Positions 53,201-61,805 of a stretch of DNA of 64,000 bases are shown here, piece after piece. The translations under genes and the position numbers were made by a program. This DNA comes from Bradyrhizobium sp. LMTR 3. Its GTDB lineage: Bacteria; Pseudomonadota; Alphaproteobacteria; Rhizobiales; Xanthobacteraceae. Below the pieces are notes generated by a model, which saw only the letters and a program-made list of their open reading frames with translations, did not search any database and had not been told where the DNA came from. Position 1 is the first letter of the stretch, and the number at the start of each line of letters is the position of its first letter. Where the stretch lies: NCBI RefSeq assembly GCF_001693485.1, contig NZ_MAXC01000005.1, positions 119,090 through 183,089 of the forward strand. The letters are read 5' to 3'.

Positions 53201-55952
53201 GTTCCCAACAAACACGTTTTCGGGGGAGAATTACTGGGTTGACGTCATGTTCAATCCGTCCACCGCCAATGGCGTACCGGTGGCCGCGAACGATGTTGGG
53301 CCGACCATCGCACAGAATTTGGCGGCGACGATCGCGGCCGCGTCCCTGACCGCCAACGACAGCGATCCCGATGGCGATGCATTGAGCGTCATCGGGGTGA
53401 GCGCACCGACGAACGGCACCGTCGTCCTCAATACCCAGCCCAATCCGCAGAACAACACCATCACGTTCACACCCGATTCCGGCTATACCGGTCCGGCGAG
53501 CTTCAGCTACACGATTTCGGACGGACGCGGCGGAACCGCTACCGCGAACGTTAGCTTCACGGTGGCACCACCCGGAGCGGTTCCGGTTAGCCTGTTCAGC
53601 GCGTCAAATATACCGGCGCAGACCAGCCTTAATGACGGGCAACAGCTCGAGGTCGGGGTGAAGTTCACCTCCTCCGTGGCCGGTCAGATTACGGCGCTGA
53701 AGTTCTATCGCAGCGCCAGCGATACTGGCGCCGACGTCGTTGATCTCTGGACCTCGACAGGCACCCTTCTTGCCAGCGCGACCTTTACCAACACGGCAGC
53801 CTCCGGCTGGCAGACGGTGAATCTGCCGTCCGCGGTTTCCATCGCCGCCAATACCACCTACGTTGCTTCCTACCACACGACCGGCGCCTATGTGGCGACC
53901 AACAATTACTTCACCACGGCCGTCACGAACGGCCCCTTGACTGCCCCCTCCACCACGACGATCGCCGGCGGCAACGGGGTGTATTCATATGGCGGAACCA
54001 GCACGACCGGCATCTTCCCGACCAGCACCTATGGTGCTGCAAACTATTGGGTCGATGTCGTGTTTTCGCCGAGCGGCGGCGGCAGCAACCAGCCGCCGGT
54101 TGCCAACAACGACAGCGGCTACACCACCACGCAGAACACCGCGCTGGCGATCGCGGCGGCTGCGCTGCTCGCCAACGACACCGATCCGGACGGCGGTACA
54201 CTGACGATCACGGGCGCAAGCGGCGCCGTCAATGGCACGGTCAGCTTCAACAGCCAGACCAACGTCGTCACCTTCACGCCGACTACCGGCTACGCCGGCG
54301 CCGCGTCCTTCAGCTACGCGATCGCCGACGGACAGGGCGGCACGGCCACTGCAACGGTCAGTCTGACGGTCAATGCGGCACCCAACCAGCCGCCGGTAGC
54401 GAACAACGACAGCGGCTACATCGCCACACAGAATACGGCTCTGACCATCGCCGCTTCGGCCCTGCTTGCCAACGACACTGACCCGAATGGTGATCCGCTG
54501 ACCATCACGGGCGTGAGTGACGCCATCAACGGCACCGTCAGCTTCAACGCCCAGACCAATGTCGTCACCTTCACGCCGACCACCGGCTACACCGGCGCCG
54601 CATCCTTCAGCTATGGCATCTCCGATGGGCGCGGCGGCACCGCGACTGCAACAGCCAATTTGACAGTGACCACGCCATCGGTGAGCTTGTTCTCGAGTTC
54701 GGACACGCCGGCGGCTCTCTCGGATCCCGACGCGACCCAGGTCAATCTCGGGGTGCGGTTCACGTCCTCTGCAGCCGGCACCATCAACGGCATCAAATAC
54801 TATAAGGGCGCCGGCGACACTGGCACCCATGCAGGTTCATTGTGGAGCAGCACCGGCACGCTGCTGGCGACCGCTACGTTCACAAACGAAACCAGCAGTG
54901 GTTGGCAGACGGTCACCTTCAGCAATCCCGTTTCGATCACCGCCGGCACGACCTATGTGGCAAGCTTCCACAGTAACGGCCACTACACGTCGACCGGCAA
55001 CTACTTCACCACCGCGCGCGTCAATGGCCCGCTCACGGCACCCGCTGCCAGCAATGGCGTCTACACCTACGGCACGGGAAACCTGTTCCCGACCAGCACC
55101 TTCGGTGCCACCAACTACTGGGTGGACGTTCTGTTCAGCCCCGCGAGCAGCGGTGCCAACCAGGCACCGATCGCGGCGAACGACTCCGGCTTCGGCGTCA
55201 CTCAAGACTCCTCGATCACGATCGCGGCGTCGGCGTTGCTCGCCAACGACACCGATCCGGACGGCGATGACTTGACGATCACGGGCGTAAGCAACGGCGT
55301 TAACGGCACCGCAAGCTTCAATGCCCAGACCAACGCCATCACTTTTACACCCAACTCCGGCTATACGGGACCGGCGTCGTTTACATATGACATCTCGGAC
55401 GGCCGCGGCGGGACGGCCAACGCAACGGCCTCTTTGACCGTCAACGCGGCATCTGCGAGCATCGTAAGCCTGTTCAGCTCCAATCCGACACCAAGCTTGG
55501 TATCGGTTAATGACCCGAATTCAGTCGAGCTCGGGCTCAAATTCCAGGCGTCCAGTACCGGAGACGTCACGGGGCTGCGCTTCTACAAGGGCGCGTCGAA
55601 CACCGGCACCCATGTCGCGCATCTCTGGACGAGCACCGGTACCCTGCTCGCCACCGCTACCTTTACCAACGAGACGGCGAGCGGTTGGCAGCAGGTGAAC
55701 TTCGCCACGCCGGTGACAATCTCTGCGGGCACGACTTATGTCGCGTCCTATCACACGTCAGGAAACTACGCCGCCGATCCCGGCCTGTTTGCCTCGGCGG
55801 TGAGCAACGGACCGCTGACTGCACCGTCTTCAGCTACGAGCGGAGGCAACGGCGTGTATGCTTATGGGTCAGGCGCCCTTTTTCCGACGAACAGTTATAA
55901 CTCCACGAGTTATGGCGTCGACGTTCTGTTCCGTCCGCAACTTGTGGCCTGA
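50265..55952 (+). CDS. Large surface protein: DMFase-like domain with four DUF4082 and cadherin-like domains
   Basis: A 1,895-residue protein. After about 240 low-complexity residues comes a domain (242-736) like the large subunit of N,N-dimethylformamidase (RIEIYRLGYYGGMGARLV, QTSDTTWQAYNGWGG, MAGVDTDRYGSLLLNHKMYLDVGHDEYWSG). Then an Ig-like domain (746-842), four DUF4082 domains (about 843-1001, 1108-1270, 1472-1626, 1735-1895) and four cadherin-like units (about 1005-1100, two at 1274-1470 with a 297-base repeat, 1634-1727). No signal peptide or RTX repeats are visible; it ends in a DUF4082 domain. AGGA precedes the ATG. The position near a second type I secretion operon suggests export, unproven. 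Enzyme activity of the first domain is untested. Confidence 0.9.
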   Translation: MRSFYVDSGLGRIALGLQTWPRTLLRGNARTSDLDTDIEQLLAARKWWEGPGMIGLGAAASPFTQIAEARFAGLTAEVRAPATAAATPAMSEPVVLLGRVPSAALAPTSIGSSAPPPAAAAICGCGYFLAPTRVLDQIAANAAHVRLSGQVNDSRVSGGADFLLTGQAGIMGASVSAEMSLQNVAPIKDWTLVGGQTDPGPGTGQGGVLSGSVTTTTVSRAATTESSNLVTAAATSTNPIVLENQKQGTPQSVWDIDGAGSSNIEGFATDISVDNGNRIDFKINTDSSNYRIEIYRLGYYGGMGARLVTTIQHTGVQNQPAPLRDATTGLVDAGNWSVSASWDVPADAVSGVYIAKLVRQDGVEGANHIPFIVRDDSSTSDIIFQTSDTTWQAYNGWGGANFYGGNGPATGQGAGRAYAVSYNRPIATRGGIGQASGPQDYLFGAEYSAIYWLEQNGYDVSYMAGVDTDRYGSLLLNHKMYLDVGHDEYWSGQQRDNVQAARDAGVNLSFWSGNEMYWRTRWGNSISSDGTAYRTLISYKETWANSSIDPTDQWTGTFRDPRFSPPATGGGIPENALIGQLFQVDDVGVTQPDALQAITIPYDDANLRFWRNTTVANLQQGQTATLTKNYLGYEWDEAPDNGFDPAGLVRLSSTTLPVSTYLLDYGNTVGPGVSTHNLTLYRAPSGALVFGAGTVYWSWGLSDNHDLQPTPSDPRVQQAMVNLLADMGIQPGTLQSGLVPTTASTDTTAPTSTINPIASFSAQSVVTISGTASDLGGGVIGAVEVSTDGGVTWYNAIGDENWTYTWSPQVAGTYTIKSRAVDDSINLETPSAGRTVVVSAPSYITLFSGSATPDIVNVTDASAVELGVKFQTSVAGTVSGIRFYKGSQDTGTHTGELWTSTGTLLATATFTNETASGWQSVTFSNPITLTPNTTYVASYHTNVGHYSVSPDYFTSNVTSGPLTAFANGNGVYTYSSNRAFPTNTFSGENYWVDVMFNPSTANGVPVAANDVGPTIAQNLAATIAAASLTANDSDPDGDALSVIGVSAPTNGTVVLNTQPNPQNNTITFTPDSGYTGPASFSYTISDGRGGTATANVSFTVAPPGAVPVSLFSASNIPAQTSLNDGQQLEVGVKFTSSVAGQITALKFYRSASDTGADVVDLWTSTGTLLASATFTNTAASGWQTVNLPSAVSIAANTTYVASYHTTGAYVATNNYFTTAVTNGPLTAPSTTTIAGGNGVYSYGGTSTTGIFPTSTYGAANYWVDVVFSPSGGGSNQPPVANNDSGYTTTQNTALAIAAAALLANDTDPDGGTLTITGASGAVNGTVSFNSQTNVVTFTPTTGYAGAASFSYAIADGQGGTATATVSLTVNAAPNQPPVANNDSGYIATQNTALTIAASALLANDTDPNGDPLTITGVSDAINGTVSFNAQTNVVTFTPTTGYTGAASFSYGISDGRGGTATATANLTVTTPSVSLFSSSDTPAALSDPDATQVNLGVRFTSSAAGTINGIKYYKGAGDTGTHAGSLWSSTGTLLATATFTNETSSGWQTVTFSNPVSITAGTTYVASFHSNGHYTSTGNYFTTARVNGPLTAPAASNGVYTYGTGNLFPTSTFGATNYWVDVLFSPASSGANQAPIAANDSGFGVTQDSSITIAASALLANDTDPDGDDLTITGVSNGVNGTASFNAQTNAITFTPNSGYTGPASFTYDISDGRGGTANATASLTVNAASASIVSLFSSNPTPSLVSVNDPNSVELGLKFQASSTGDVTGLRFYKGASNTGTHVAHLWTSTGTLLATATFTNETASGWQQVNFATPVTISAGTTYVASYHTSGNYAADPGLFASAVSNGPLTAPSSATSGGNGVYAYGSGALFPTNSYNSTSYGVDVLFRPQLVA
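54087..54680 (+). repeat. 297-bp tandem coding repeat
   Basis: Two adjacent copies (starting at 54087 and 54384) encode successive cadherin-like units that begin NQPPVANNDSGY. The exact 297-base (99-codon) offset and near-identical DNA point to a recent duplication inside the gene. Confidence 0.8.
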
Positions 55953-56083
55953 CAGGGAGGATTTGCTACTTCACGGCCGGCTTCGGCGGCCTGGAAGCCC
56001 TCGGTCGCCGGCCTCCGTTGGCCGCCTGGCTGCGGAGCGGCATTTGAGATTGACCGATAGCTGCCAAAGGTTGCGGAGCTAAT

Positions 56084-56671
56084 TTATTCGTCGCGCCGCC
56101 CAGATTTCGGCTGAGATGCTTCAATGCCGTAAAGTCGTGCGGGAGAGCCGAAGGCCTTAGCCCCTGGTGGGATATCCCGATTGACCAGCGAGTTTGCGCC
56201 AATCACCGCTCTGTCACCTACCGTGACCCCCATCTGAATGACAGCATTTGGGCCAATGTAGACCCCGTGACCGATCTTTGTCGGCGCGTAGTCGACCGGC
56301 TTCGCTCCAAGCGAGATAGAGCGATTCACGGTGTTGTGTGTGTAGATCTGAACACCGGCGGAAATGGAGCACCAATCGCCGATCTCAAGACGCCCACCCA
56401 ATCCATCCAGAATGCAGCCCGGGCCGATCCAAGTATTTCGACCAACGATAACGTCACTCAGAACGAGCACATTATCATACATTGTCGTGCCCTCTCCGAA
56501 CCCATAAGCAGCAGCGTTGTCATGGCGTTCGGAAATTAGGTCCGCGATCGACACTCTTCGATTGAACTGTCGCTTCTTGCGAGCTGCAAGAAGTTGAAAA
56601 AAGCGCCGGCAGAGCGCCAACCATTCGTCAGCCTGTTCTTCGGTTATTCGATGATCAAACCTTGAGTCCAT
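56084..56671 (-). CDS. Hexapeptide-repeat acyl/acetyltransferase
   Basis: A 195-residue left-handed beta-helix transferase that probably moves an acetyl group from acetyl-CoA to a sugar. Hexapeptide units are visible from about residue 70 (VIVGRNTWIGPGCILDG, then GDWCSISAGVQIYTHNTV with a His in the expected catalytic loop, and IGPNAVIQMGVTVGDRAVIGANSLVNRDIPPGAKAFGSPAR, which is the typical end). The DSRFDHRITEEQADEWL start at 56671 has GGAGAG 11 bases upstream; in-frame starts further up (to 56929) add a non-conserved leader. It may decorate capsule or lipopolysaccharide. Confidence 0.88.
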   Translation of the reverse strand: MDSRFDHRITEEQADEWLALCRRFFQLLAARKKRQFNRRVSIADLISERHDNAAAYGFGEGTTMYDNVLVLSDVIVGRNTWIGPGCILDGLGGRLEIGDWCSISAGVQIYTHNTVNRSISLGAKPVDYAPTKIGHGVYIGPNAVIQMGVTVGDRAVIGANSLVNRDIPPGAKAFGSPARLYGIEASQPKSGRRDE

Positions 56672-56974
56672 TGGGCTTCTGCGCTCTCCGTGTGTTACTG
56701 TCTTGGGATTCGGCTGCAGGTCGGACAACGGAGCCGGGTTTGCATATGCATCAATCTGCCCAACTATCATCGCGAATTCAAGGTAGGTCGAAGATGAATA
56801 GGGTCTCGACCTAACTGCCCGTTCTGACATCTCATGCGAATTGCGAGTTGCCGGTTGTCGCACCCGGCGCCATGGGTCCTGGTGCGCTATGGAAACGATC
56901 CCGCTTCCTGCATGTCCCAATCGGCCCAAGTTTCCCTAACGCGCGGCAGTCTTCCAGTCAGAAACGCTTTCTCG
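56672..56974. other. Spacer upstream of the acetyltransferase
   Basis: About 300 bases between two leftward genes. The acetyltransferase frame is open through most of it, so part could be coding if a further-upstream start is used. Nothing else was recognised. Confidence 0.4.
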
Positions 56975-57253
56975 TCAATCCCGGACTTCCCAAGGAAATA
57001 ACTCCACAACCTCGACGTTAGGGGCCTGCGACAACTTCGCAGCCAAAAACGGGGCAAGCTTCTCGGCGATCCTCTGCCGCTCCAGATGTATTTCGCGACC
57101 GATCGCGTCAGAATACAGGCGCAGCATATGGATCGTGTTGCGCGGCACCTTGCATACTACTTGGCCGGAATCTGTTGTTGCTGGCACCAGAAGAGCTTGC
57201 CCGTCCCAAGTGACCTGGTCAAACAACCAGCGAACCACGTTAAATACCTCCAT
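56975..57253 (-). CDS. Small cytoplasmic protein, function unknown
   Basis: A 92-residue protein (MEVFNVVRWLFDQVTWDGQA, then VVCKVPRNTIHMLRLYSDAIG) with no signal peptide. The short beta start and following helical charged half (EIHLERQRIAEKLAPFLAAKL) resemble DUF1488-like proteins, but this is a weak impression. It lies upstream of the acetyltransferase on the same strand, with an AT-rich promoter-like region (57254-57347) at its start. Confidence 0.6.
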   Translation of the reverse strand: MEVFNVVRWLFDQVTWDGQALLVPATTDSGQVVCKVPRNTIHMLRLYSDAIGREIHLERQRIAEKLAPFLAAKLSQAPNVEVVELFPWEVRD

Positions 57254-57347
57254 TTTAGTATAAGATATTATGTTGCATCCAATTTCCCCGCAAGTTACAT
57301 TTAAAAATATTATATTGATATTTAAAATAAAGAGTTAGTTTAATTTT

Positions 57348-58463
57348 ATGATCGAAGGGCTCCTTGTCATTATTGGCATGGAAGTGGTTCTACTCGTTTC
57401 AATCGCAGCGATGACGTTTCATCACAGGCGAATGGATGTGCTTAGTGGACGCTACTTTGCAAATGATCAAAGTGATCACGTGATCGAGCAGCTCGAGTGT
57501 GAGCAAACGGCACGACAGAGGGACGTGCTGACCGCTCCGCTCGACGAGCGGTCAGAACCGCCTCTACCCCGTAGCTCCGAACCGACACGTATTCGGAGGT
57601 GGGAGTTGTGGTGCTCTTACATTCGCCGCCTTACAGCCGCCCACGTCTCGGCGTCGGCGGATCGAGCTTGGGGTCCGCGACGCGCGCAATCCATGTCGAA
57701 GGCTGGTATCTCGACCAGCACGCTTGGCCAGGGCGGCCAAACGCGTGCGGCGCTCCCCGAAGGCACCAGAATATATGCAGTGGGCGACGTACACGGCCGC
57801 TCCGATCTTCTGGAGAGGCAGTTAGCAGCCATCGATGCCGATTGCAAACAACGTCCGGTTCCCCGTCCAATTACCGTCTTCGTCGGTGACTATATCGACA
57901 GGGGACCCGACTCGCGAAATGTGCTCGATCTGCTGCTACGATGGCAACAGTCTCACGAAGCAATCTTCCTTCGCGGAAACCATGAAACATTCCTGCCGCG
58001 TTTCATCACCGATCCACGCAGCTTGGATGAGTGGCGACAGTACGGCGGTCTCGAAACCCTGCTGTCTTACGGTCTTAAACCGAGCATCAATCCTGATCGA
58101 AACGAACAGACCATGCTGGCGACCGAGTTCGCGGAAACTCTTCCGCGAGAGCATCTCGATTTTCTGCAAGCGCTCGAATTGACGTTCAGCTGTGGCGGCT
58201 TTCTCTTCGTCCATGCCGGCGTTCGCCCCGGCGTTCCAATCCACGAGCAGACCGAGGATGATCTGCTCTGGATCCGTGACGATTTTCTCAACTGGGAACA
58301 GCCGTTCGAACGCTTCGTGGTGCACGGCCATACACCGGTGAACGAGCCCGATCTGAGGCTGAACCGGATCAATATCGACACTGGAGCCTACGCAACAGGA
58401 CGGCTTACCTGCGTCGTCATCGAGAACACTGCCGTTACCCAGTTAGCAAGTGACGAGATTTAG
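57348..58463 (+). CDS. Metallophosphoesterase (PPP-type) with N-terminal membrane segment
   Basis: A 371-residue protein. Residues 1-23 form a membrane anchor (LLVIIGMEVVLLVSIAAM), then 115 residues without recognised domains, then a serine/threonine-phosphatase-like calcineurin fold. The metal motifs are GDVHGRSDLLERQ (near residue 144), GDYIDRGPDS and RGNHE; later HAGVRPG and HGHTP complete the site. Related bacterial enzymes usually start about 25 residues before the first motif, so an ATG at 57693 is a rival start without the anchor. It converges on the type I adaptor gene with 13 bases between stops. Confidence 0.85.
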   Translation: MIEGLLVIIGMEVVLLVSIAAMTFHHRRMDVLSGRYFANDQSDHVIEQLECEQTARQRDVLTAPLDERSEPPLPRSSEPTRIRRWELWCSYIRRLTAAHVSASADRAWGPRRAQSMSKAGISTSTLGQGGQTRAALPEGTRIYAVGDVHGRSDLLERQLAAIDADCKQRPVPRPITVFVGDYIDRGPDSRNVLDLLLRWQQSHEAIFLRGNHETFLPRFITDPRSLDEWRQYGGLETLLSYGLKPSINPDRNEQTMLATEFAETLPREHLDFLQALELTFSCGGFLFVHAGVRPGVPIHEQTEDDLLWIRDDFLNWEQPFERFVVHGHTPVNEPDLRLNRINIDTGAYATGRLTCVVIENTAVTQLASDEI

Positions 58464-58476
58464 TTGGACGTAACGT

Positions 58477-59790
58477 TCAGCGTTCCTTCAACGCGTGCTG
58501 CGCCTGATCCTGCAAGGGCTTGAGCAGATAGGACAGCGCGGTTCTTGACGGCGTCTTGATAAACACTTCGACCGGCATACCTGGCACCACCTTGGACGAT
58601 CCGAGCTTTGCCAGTTCCTCGGGCTTGAGCAGAACCCGAGCCGTGTAATAGCTCGCGCCGGTTCGCTGTTCCTGTGTGAGGTCTGCGGAGACCACGGCGA
58701 CTTCCCCATCTATCTCTGGGGTTGTCTTCTGATTGAAGGCCGCAAACCGAAGCGTTGCCGATTGACCAACATAGACCTGATCAATTTCTCGGGGAGCAAT
58801 CTTGACCTCAACTGCGAGGGCGTCGGCATCCGGCACGATGAGCATGATCTGCTCGCCCGGGGAGATCACGCCTCCGACAGTATGGACCGCAAGCTGGTGA
58901 ACTCGGCCGGACTGGGGTGCTCGAATGTCGATGCGATTGAGCTGGTCCACGGCAGCGATCTTGCGTTCAGCAAGTTCGGACAGCTTTGAGCGGGTTTCTA
59001 TCAGATCCTTGCCAACCTCGGTCCGCAAATCCTGATCGATTTGAATGATCTGAAGCTCGACCTCGGCAATTTTGCCCTTTGCCTGCGCGATCATCCCGGC
59101 CAGTTGACTACGCTCGCCCTCCAGACGAGCGCTGTCACGCTCCAGCGCGTTGAGCCGAGCGATCGGCACGAGATTCTTCTGCCAGAGGCCGCGAACTCCT
59201 TCCAGTTCTCCAAGGATGAAATTGACTTCCTTCTGCTTGGCCTCGGCTTGTCCTGTATAGCCCTTGATTTCGTCCTGCAGCTGCGCTCGTCGCTCCTTGA
59301 GCTGCGACTTCTGCCCGTTCCGGGCCTGGCTGCGAAGCTCAAATAATGCCCGTTCGGCAGCGATGGCGCGCCCGGCTTCGGAACGGCTATCTTTCATCCT
59401 TTCCAGCAGAGCCTTTGGAAACCCAATCTCGTCGACGCTGTCCCGTTCTGCTTCAAGGCGAGCCTGGCGAGCGAGCAGTTCGTCGAGGCTCTTGGTGACA
59501 ATCGTCGCGCTAGCCAGCGTCTGAGTTTCATCAAGACGAATTAGTATGTCACCCGCATTAACCTTGTCTCCGTCCCGCACCCGCAGTTCGCCGACAATAC
59601 CGCCGGCGCCGTGCTGAACTTTCTTCACGCTCGAATCGACGACGACGACACCTTGTCCGATCACGGCGCCTGACAACTGCGAAGTTGCCGCCCAGCCGCC
59701 GATTCCAAACGTCACGAACGCCGTCATGATGATCCCGACGACCATGTATCGCTGAATCGAGTGCAGCGCTGGGGTCACCGCACTGTCCAT
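58477..59790 (-). CDS. HlyD-family adaptor of second type I secretion system
   Basis: A 437-residue membrane-fusion protein of the PrtE/LipC type. One transmembrane segment (MVVGIIMTAFVTFGIGGWAA, residues 16-35) is followed by VIGQGVVVVDSSVKKVQHGAGGIV, a lipoyl half, a long coiled coil (about 105-285), LNRIDIRAPQSGRVHQLAVHTVGGV and the end VVPGMPVEVFIKTPSRTALSYLL. It overlaps the exporter gene by 16 bases. It couples that exporter to an outer-membrane channel, none of which is encoded here. Confidence 0.92.
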   Translation of the reverse strand: MDSAVTPALHSIQRYMVVGIIMTAFVTFGIGGWAATSQLSGAVIGQGVVVVDSSVKKVQHGAGGIVGELRVRDGDKVNAGDILIRLDETQTLASATIVTKSLDELLARQARLEAERDSVDEIGFPKALLERMKDSRSEAGRAIAAERALFELRSQARNGQKSQLKERRAQLQDEIKGYTGQAEAKQKEVNFILGELEGVRGLWQKNLVPIARLNALERDSARLEGERSQLAGMIAQAKGKIAEVELQIIQIDQDLRTEVGKDLIETRSKLSELAERKIAAVDQLNRIDIRAPQSGRVHQLAVHTVGGVISPGEQIMLIVPDADALAVEVKIAPREIDQVYVGQSATLRFAAFNQKTTPEIDGEVAVVSADLTQEQRTGASYYTARVLLKPEELAKLGSSKVVPGMPVEVFIKTPSRTALSYLLKPLQDQAQHALKER

Positions 59791-61724
59791 CTGCCGCCTC
59801 CCTGGCTATCCGCCACCACCTTGAGCGGGACGGGTGTCCGCAGCACGGTCCTGAGAACCTCCTCTTTCGGACCAAACGACTGCGCTCTTCCATCGCCCAC
59901 TACCAATACGTGATCGACGGCTTCAAGCGCCTTTGGACGATGGGCAACCACTACGACAATGCCCCCGCGGTTACGCACGTTGACGATTGCCTCGGTCAGC
60001 GCTGCCTCCCCCTCAGCATCGAGATTTGAGGTCGGCTCATCAAGCACCACCAGGAAGGGGTTGCCGTAGAAGGCACGCGCAAGCCCGATCCGTTGTCGCT
60101 GGCCAGCGGACAAGGACATTCCGCCCTCACCAACCTGGGTACTATAGCCCTCCGGGAATGAAAGGATGAGATCATGCACGCCTGCAATTCGCGCCGCTTC
60201 CAGGACGGCGTCCGGGGTGGCTTTTAGATCGAATCGCGCAATATTAACGGCGATGCTGCCCTCGAACAGTTCGATATCCTGCGGCAGATAGCCGATATGT
60301 TTACCCAATGCTTCCGAGGACCACTGATCCAGCGCAGCGTTGTCGAGCTTGATCCTGCCACGAAGCCGTGGCCAGACACCAACAAGCGCACGGGCCAACG
60401 TCGACTTGCCGGCACCGCTCGGCCCGATGATTCCGACGGCCTCGCCTTTTCGCAGCTGGAACGAAACATCATTAAGGATCAGCTTGTCTGAATCCGGCGC
60501 CGCGACATAAAGCTGCTCCACCACGAACGTTTCGGTCGGCGCCGGCAGTGCGAGCGGCTCCTTCTCCTTGGGCAGAAGTTCAAGCAGCTGATCCAGCCGT
60601 TGTCCGGACTGACGCGCGGCGACGAATCCTTTCCAGTTGGCGATCGCCGTCTCTACCGGGGCTAGTGCCCTCGCCGTCAGGATCGATCCAGCAATGATGA
60701 TGCCGGCCGTAGATTCCTGATTGATGACAAGGACCGCGCCAACGGCAAGGACAAGCGACTGGAGAAATGAACGAAACACCTTGGACAGCCCACCGAGCCC
60801 GCTCGCCACATCGCTCGTTCTCTCGTGTGCGGCAAGGTACTTGGTATTCGTGGCCTGCCAACGCTGCGCAGCCTGCCGCCTCATGCCCATGGCCTGCAGA
60901 ACTTCGGCGTTTCGTCGCCCCTCCGCAGCAAGCGCACTGCGTGAAACTGCCAACTGCGCAGATGCCTTTGCCGGGCCGCGCGTTCGCGTTTCAGTCAATA
61001 CTGTTATGGAGACCAGCAACAGCCCACCCATCAGGGCGGTCACGCCAATCCAGAAATGAAAAAGGAAGCAGATGCCGAGATAAACGGGCATCCAGGGCAG
61101 GTCAAACAGCGCAGTTGGTCCACCTCCCGAAAGAAAGCTTCGGACCTGATCAAGATCCCGAAGAGGCTGCATGCCATCGCCGTCGCCCCGGGTCTTCAGT
61201 GGAAGACGAACCATCGAATCGAAGACTCGCGCTCCAAGCGTTTCGTCGAAGTAGCGGCCAATGCGCGCGCTTATTCGATTTCGGACCAGATCTAGGCTAC
61301 CCTGAAAGACGTAGAGCACTGTGGCAAGGAACAGGAGCGCGACCAATGTCGGTATGCTCCGTCCGGGTAGCACCCGATCATAGACCTGGAGCATGAAGAA
61401 TGAGCCTGTGAGCATCAAAAGATTGCTCAGGCCACTGAATATTGCCAGGCCCCAAAAAATCCGCCGGCAAGACCCCAAGAAGGCCTTCATCTCAGATCGC
61501 GGTTCATCGTAGTCCCGCGTCGAGCGCCACCGCGGGAATAGGCGCTGTCGAATGGCTTCGACCAAACGCTCTGCCGATCCAATCAACTCTGAAATGCGCA
61601 AGCGCGAACGCGCACGTTCCGCCAGAATCCTCAAGGCGGCGACCAATACCGCCCAATTCGATACGTCTATCTCGTCTAACTTCTGGAGCGGGGAGATTTC
61701 CCCCCGCCGTCCGAAATCAGTCAT
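59775..61724 (-). CDS. Type I secretion ABC exporter, PrtD-like
   Basis: A 649-residue permease-ATPase. The first 90 residues are a charged extension, then membrane segments from about 95 to 330 (including QVYDRVLPGRSIPTLVALL and DLPWMPVYLGICF). The ATPase has Walker A GPSGAGKST, signature LSAGQRQ (Ala for the first Gly, common in PrtD) and Walker B FLVVLDEPTSNLD. There is no C39-like domain, as expected of protease/lipase-type exporters. The ATG at 61724 has AAGGGGCG about eight bases upstream; an ATG at 61745 is the alternative. It follows the RTX substrate gene by about 80 bases and overlaps the adaptor. Confidence 0.92.
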   Translation of the reverse strand: MTDFGRRGEISPLQKLDEIDVSNWAVLVAALRILAERARSRLRISELIGSAERLVEAIRQRLFPRWRSTRDYDEPRSEMKAFLGSCRRIFWGLAIFSGLSNLLMLTGSFFMLQVYDRVLPGRSIPTLVALLFLATVLYVFQGSLDLVRNRISARIGRYFDETLGARVFDSMVRLPLKTRGDGDGMQPLRDLDQVRSFLSGGGPTALFDLPWMPVYLGICFLFHFWIGVTALMGGLLLVSITVLTETRTRGPAKASAQLAVSRSALAAEGRRNAEVLQAMGMRRQAAQRWQATNTKYLAAHERTSDVASGLGGLSKVFRSFLQSLVLAVGAVLVINQESTAGIIIAGSILTARALAPVETAIANWKGFVAARQSGQRLDQLLELLPKEKEPLALPAPTETFVVEQLYVAAPDSDKLILNDVSFQLRKGEAVGIIGPSGAGKSTLARALVGVWPRLRGRIKLDNAALDQWSSEALGKHIGYLPQDIELFEGSIAVNIARFDLKATPDAVLEAARIAGVHDLILSFPEGYSTQVGEGGMSLSAGQRQRIGLARAFYGNPFLVVLDEPTSNLDAEGEAALTEAIVNVRNRGGIVVVVAHRPKALEAVDHVLVVGDGRAQSFGPKEEVLRTVLRTPVPLKVVADSQGGGRWTVR

Positions 61725-61805
61725 GGCACTCGCCCCTTGAACCATGCCCTTGTTGAGGTGCTATCCCCAAGGCAGATTAGACCAACTCCCTTTTACAAAC
61801 CTTGC

